Source of the DNA: DASRFA01 sp035651755
GTDB taxonomy: Bacteria; Desulfobacterota; Binatia; UBA12015
DNA: 64,000 nucleotides
NCBI GenBank assembly: GCA_035651755.1
Contig: DASRFA010000060.1
Location: 186,001-250,000 of the forward strand
Direction: 5' to 3'
Positions 62,476 to 64,000 of the stretch are shown here, one piece after another. Below the pieces are notes generated by a model. It saw only the letters and a list, made by a program, of their open reading frames with translations. It searched no databases and was not told the DNA's origin. Position 1 is the stretch's first letter, and each line of letters opens with the position of its first letter. Position numbers and translations under genes: made by a program.

Positions 62476-64000
62476 TGGATCGGCGGACGCTCCTCTTCAT
62501 CGGGATCGCGATCACGATCATCGTCGCGTACCAGGAGCTCGTCCTGAAGCGGTTCATGCCGTCTCAGCCGACCGATTCGGCGAGCCGGTCGGTCTCCGAG
62601 CCGGGCGAGACACAGCCGTCGCCCGACGCCGGCAGCGCGAAGCCGCCGGCTCCGGCGCCCGAGCCGGAGGCGCGGACCGCCGAGCCCGGCGCCCGCATCG
62701 AGGGCCGACGGATCCGCGTCGAGACGGACCTCTACGCTGCGACCGTCAACACGGCGGGCGGCCGGATCGAGAGCTTCACGCTCAAGAAGTTCCGCTCCCT
62801 GAAGGATCCCAACAGCCCTCCCCTCGACCTGATCTCACCGGGCGGCGACGCCGAGCTGCCGCTCGGGCTCGAGCTGCGAGGCGAGCGCGTCTGGTCCGAC
62901 GCCCGCTCCCTCTACGAGACGACCGCGTCGGACGTGGTCGTGAGCGGGACCGACCGGGCGACGATCGAGCTCCGCACGTCTCTCGGCGGCCAGCCGATCG
63001 TGAAGCGACTCACGTTCCAGGGCAACCAGTACCCGATCGAGCTCCGCGTGGAGACGCCGGCGGCCGGCGCGCTCGCGCGCGAGCTCACGAGCCCGGGGCC
63101 GGACGGACAGCCGGCAGGCGTCGCGCTCGTGTGGAGCAAGTCGGTCCAGCGCCACGCGGACGCGGGCGGCGTCTACGAAGGGGCAGCCGCGCTCGTCGAC
63201 ACGAAGCTCGTCCAGATCCCGATCTCGAAGCTCGAGAAGCCCGACAACTTGACCGGCGACATCCGCTGGGCCGGGTTTCAGGATCATTACTTCCTCTCCG
63301 CGGTCGCGCCCGACCACGCGACGCTGGTCGCGCTTCGCCCGCACGGCGACACGATCGAGAGCAAGATCGTCACGCCTCGTCAAGGCCAAAGTCCTCTGGC
63401 CATCGACTACACGCTCTTCCTCGGGCCGAAGGAGAGCTCGGTCCTCGAAGCCGCCGATCACGGCCTCGATCGGAGCCTCAATCTCGGCTGGTTCGGTCCG
63501 ATCTCGCTGTTCCTGCTGTGGGTGCTGAACCTGTCGCACCGCGTGACCGGCAACTACGGCGTCGACATCATCCTCCTCACGATCCTCGTCAAGATCGCTT
63601 TCTGGCCCCTCACGCAGAAGAGCTTCCAGTCGATGCGCGAGATGCAGAAGCTCCAGCCCGAGATGGCGAAGCTGCGGGAGAAGTACAAGGACGACCCGAA
63701 GCAGATGAACGCCGAGGTGATGGAGCTCTACAAGCGCCACAAGGTGAACCCGCTCGGCGGGTGCCTGCCGATGGTGCTCCAGATGCCGGTCTTCTTCGGG
63801 CTCTACCAGGCGCTCTCGAGCACGATCCAGCTGCGGCACGCGCCCTTCCTCGGCTGGATCACCGACCTGTCGACTCCCGAGCGCCTGCCGATCCTCGGCT
63901 ACGGAGTGCCGATCCTGACGATCCTCCTCGGCGTTTCGATGTTCCTGCAGCAGCGCATGGCGCCGCCCGCGGGTGACCCCGCGCAGCAGAAGGTGATGAT
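62475..64000 (+). CDS. yidC: Membrane protein insertase YidC (partial)
   Basis: The first 508 codons are visible; the gene runs off the right edge. N-terminal membrane anchor MDRRTLLFIGIAITIIVAYQELVL, a Pro/Glu linker, the periplasmic beta-supersandwich domain (RIRVETDLYAATVNTAGGRIESFTLKKFRSLKD...YTLFLGPKE), and the conserved insertase core beginning LNLGWFGPISLFLLWVLNLSHRVTGNYGVDIILLTILVKIAFWPLTQKSFQSMREMQKLQPEM. Gram-negative type with the large periplasmic domain. Confidence 0.97.
   Translation, partial: MDRRTLLFIGIAITIIVAYQELVLKRFMPSQPTDSASRSVSEPGETQPSPDAGSAKPPAPAPEPEARTAEPGARIEGRRIRVETDLYAATVNTAGGRIESFTLKKFRSLKDPNSPPLDLISPGGDAELPLGLELRGERVWSDARSLYETTASDVVVSGTDRATIELRTSLGGQPIVKRLTFQGNQYPIELRVETPAAGALARELTSPGPDGQPAGVALVWSKSVQRHADAGGVYEGAAALVDTKLVQIPISKLEKPDNLTGDIRWAGFQDHYFLSAVAPDHATLVALRPHGDTIESKIVTPRQGQSPLAIDYTLFLGPKESSVLEAADHGLDRSLNLGWFGPISLFLLWVLNLSHRVTGNYGVDIILLTILVKIAFWPLTQKSFQSMREMQKLQPEMAKLREKYKDDPKQMNAEVMELYKRHKVNPLGGCLPMVLQMPVFFGLYQALSSTIQLRHAPFLGWITDLSTPERLPILGYGVPILTILLGVSMFLQQRMAPPAGDPAQQKVM

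Overview
The window is a GC-rich (about 70% by eye) bacterial chromosome segment that splits into a prophage remnant (1 to about 18.75 kb) and an ordinary housekeeping chromosome (about 18.76 to 64 kb). Long spurious frames in all six readings, frequent GTG/TTG starts, many 4-base stop/start overlaps, a degenerate RibBA, CaiB/BaiF and acyl-CoA dehydrogenase genes, several amidohydrolase-2 proteins and a small Cys-rich protein of the type seen in myxobacteria and relatives suggest an uncultured deltaproteobacterium-like lineage (Binatota/Desulfobacterota/Myxococcota grade). That placement is inference.

Prophage remnant. Almost everything is on the minus strand and reads right to left: HTH/excisionase-like protein, zinc-ribbon proteins and small unknowns linked by ATGA overlaps, CHC2/Toprim primase, DUF3987 primase-helicase-like protein, small and large terminase, then (after a gap) a 2346-residue tape measure protein. 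The portal, protease, capsid and tail genes normally found between terminase and tape measure are absent. That slot (about 7.2-10.7 kb) holds four accessory genes with visibly lower GC. The most interesting are two plus-strand genes joined by a TTGA overlap: a protein with a C-terminal HEPN-like domain (Rx4H motif) and one with a PD-(D/E)XK-like nuclease signature. They are a candidate undescribed anti-phage system carried as prophage cargo. A small convergent gene and a secreted Cys-rich protein share the slot. No integrase is present.

Chromosome. 18.76-21.86 kb (+): a DsbA-like/GNAT fusion, map, and an amidohydrolase. 21.87-26.01 kb (-): an operon-like run of bcp, acyl-CoA dehydrogenase, GNAT, a UbiA-like membrane protein and an SRPBCC protein. 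26.15-31.87 kb (+): coupled pairs methyltransferase/hotdog, glpK/HAD phosphatase and gnd/rpe. 31.9-42.8 kb: cell-envelope genes (D,D-carboxypeptidase, two L,D-transpeptidases), glutathione synthesis (gshA), a sugar aminotransferase, an amidohydrolase, then flavin reductase-BMP lipoprotein-glmU in one overlapping unit, followed by glmS. 45.2-54.9 kb: beta-lactamase-like lipoprotein, 5'-3' exonuclease, cupin, SDR, a large membrane protein, lon with a possibly leaderless promoter and a strong terminator, and a CoA-transferase. 55-61.4 kb: RibBA with a dead RibA half, DsbD coupled to an unknown HExxH protein, gpsA, and a small zinc-binding protein. The window ends in the conserved rpmH-rnpA-yidD-yidC cluster; dnaA and a recognisable oriC are not seen.

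Start codons were chosen by reading the DNA upstream of each gene. No database search was possible, so family names rest on recognised motifs.
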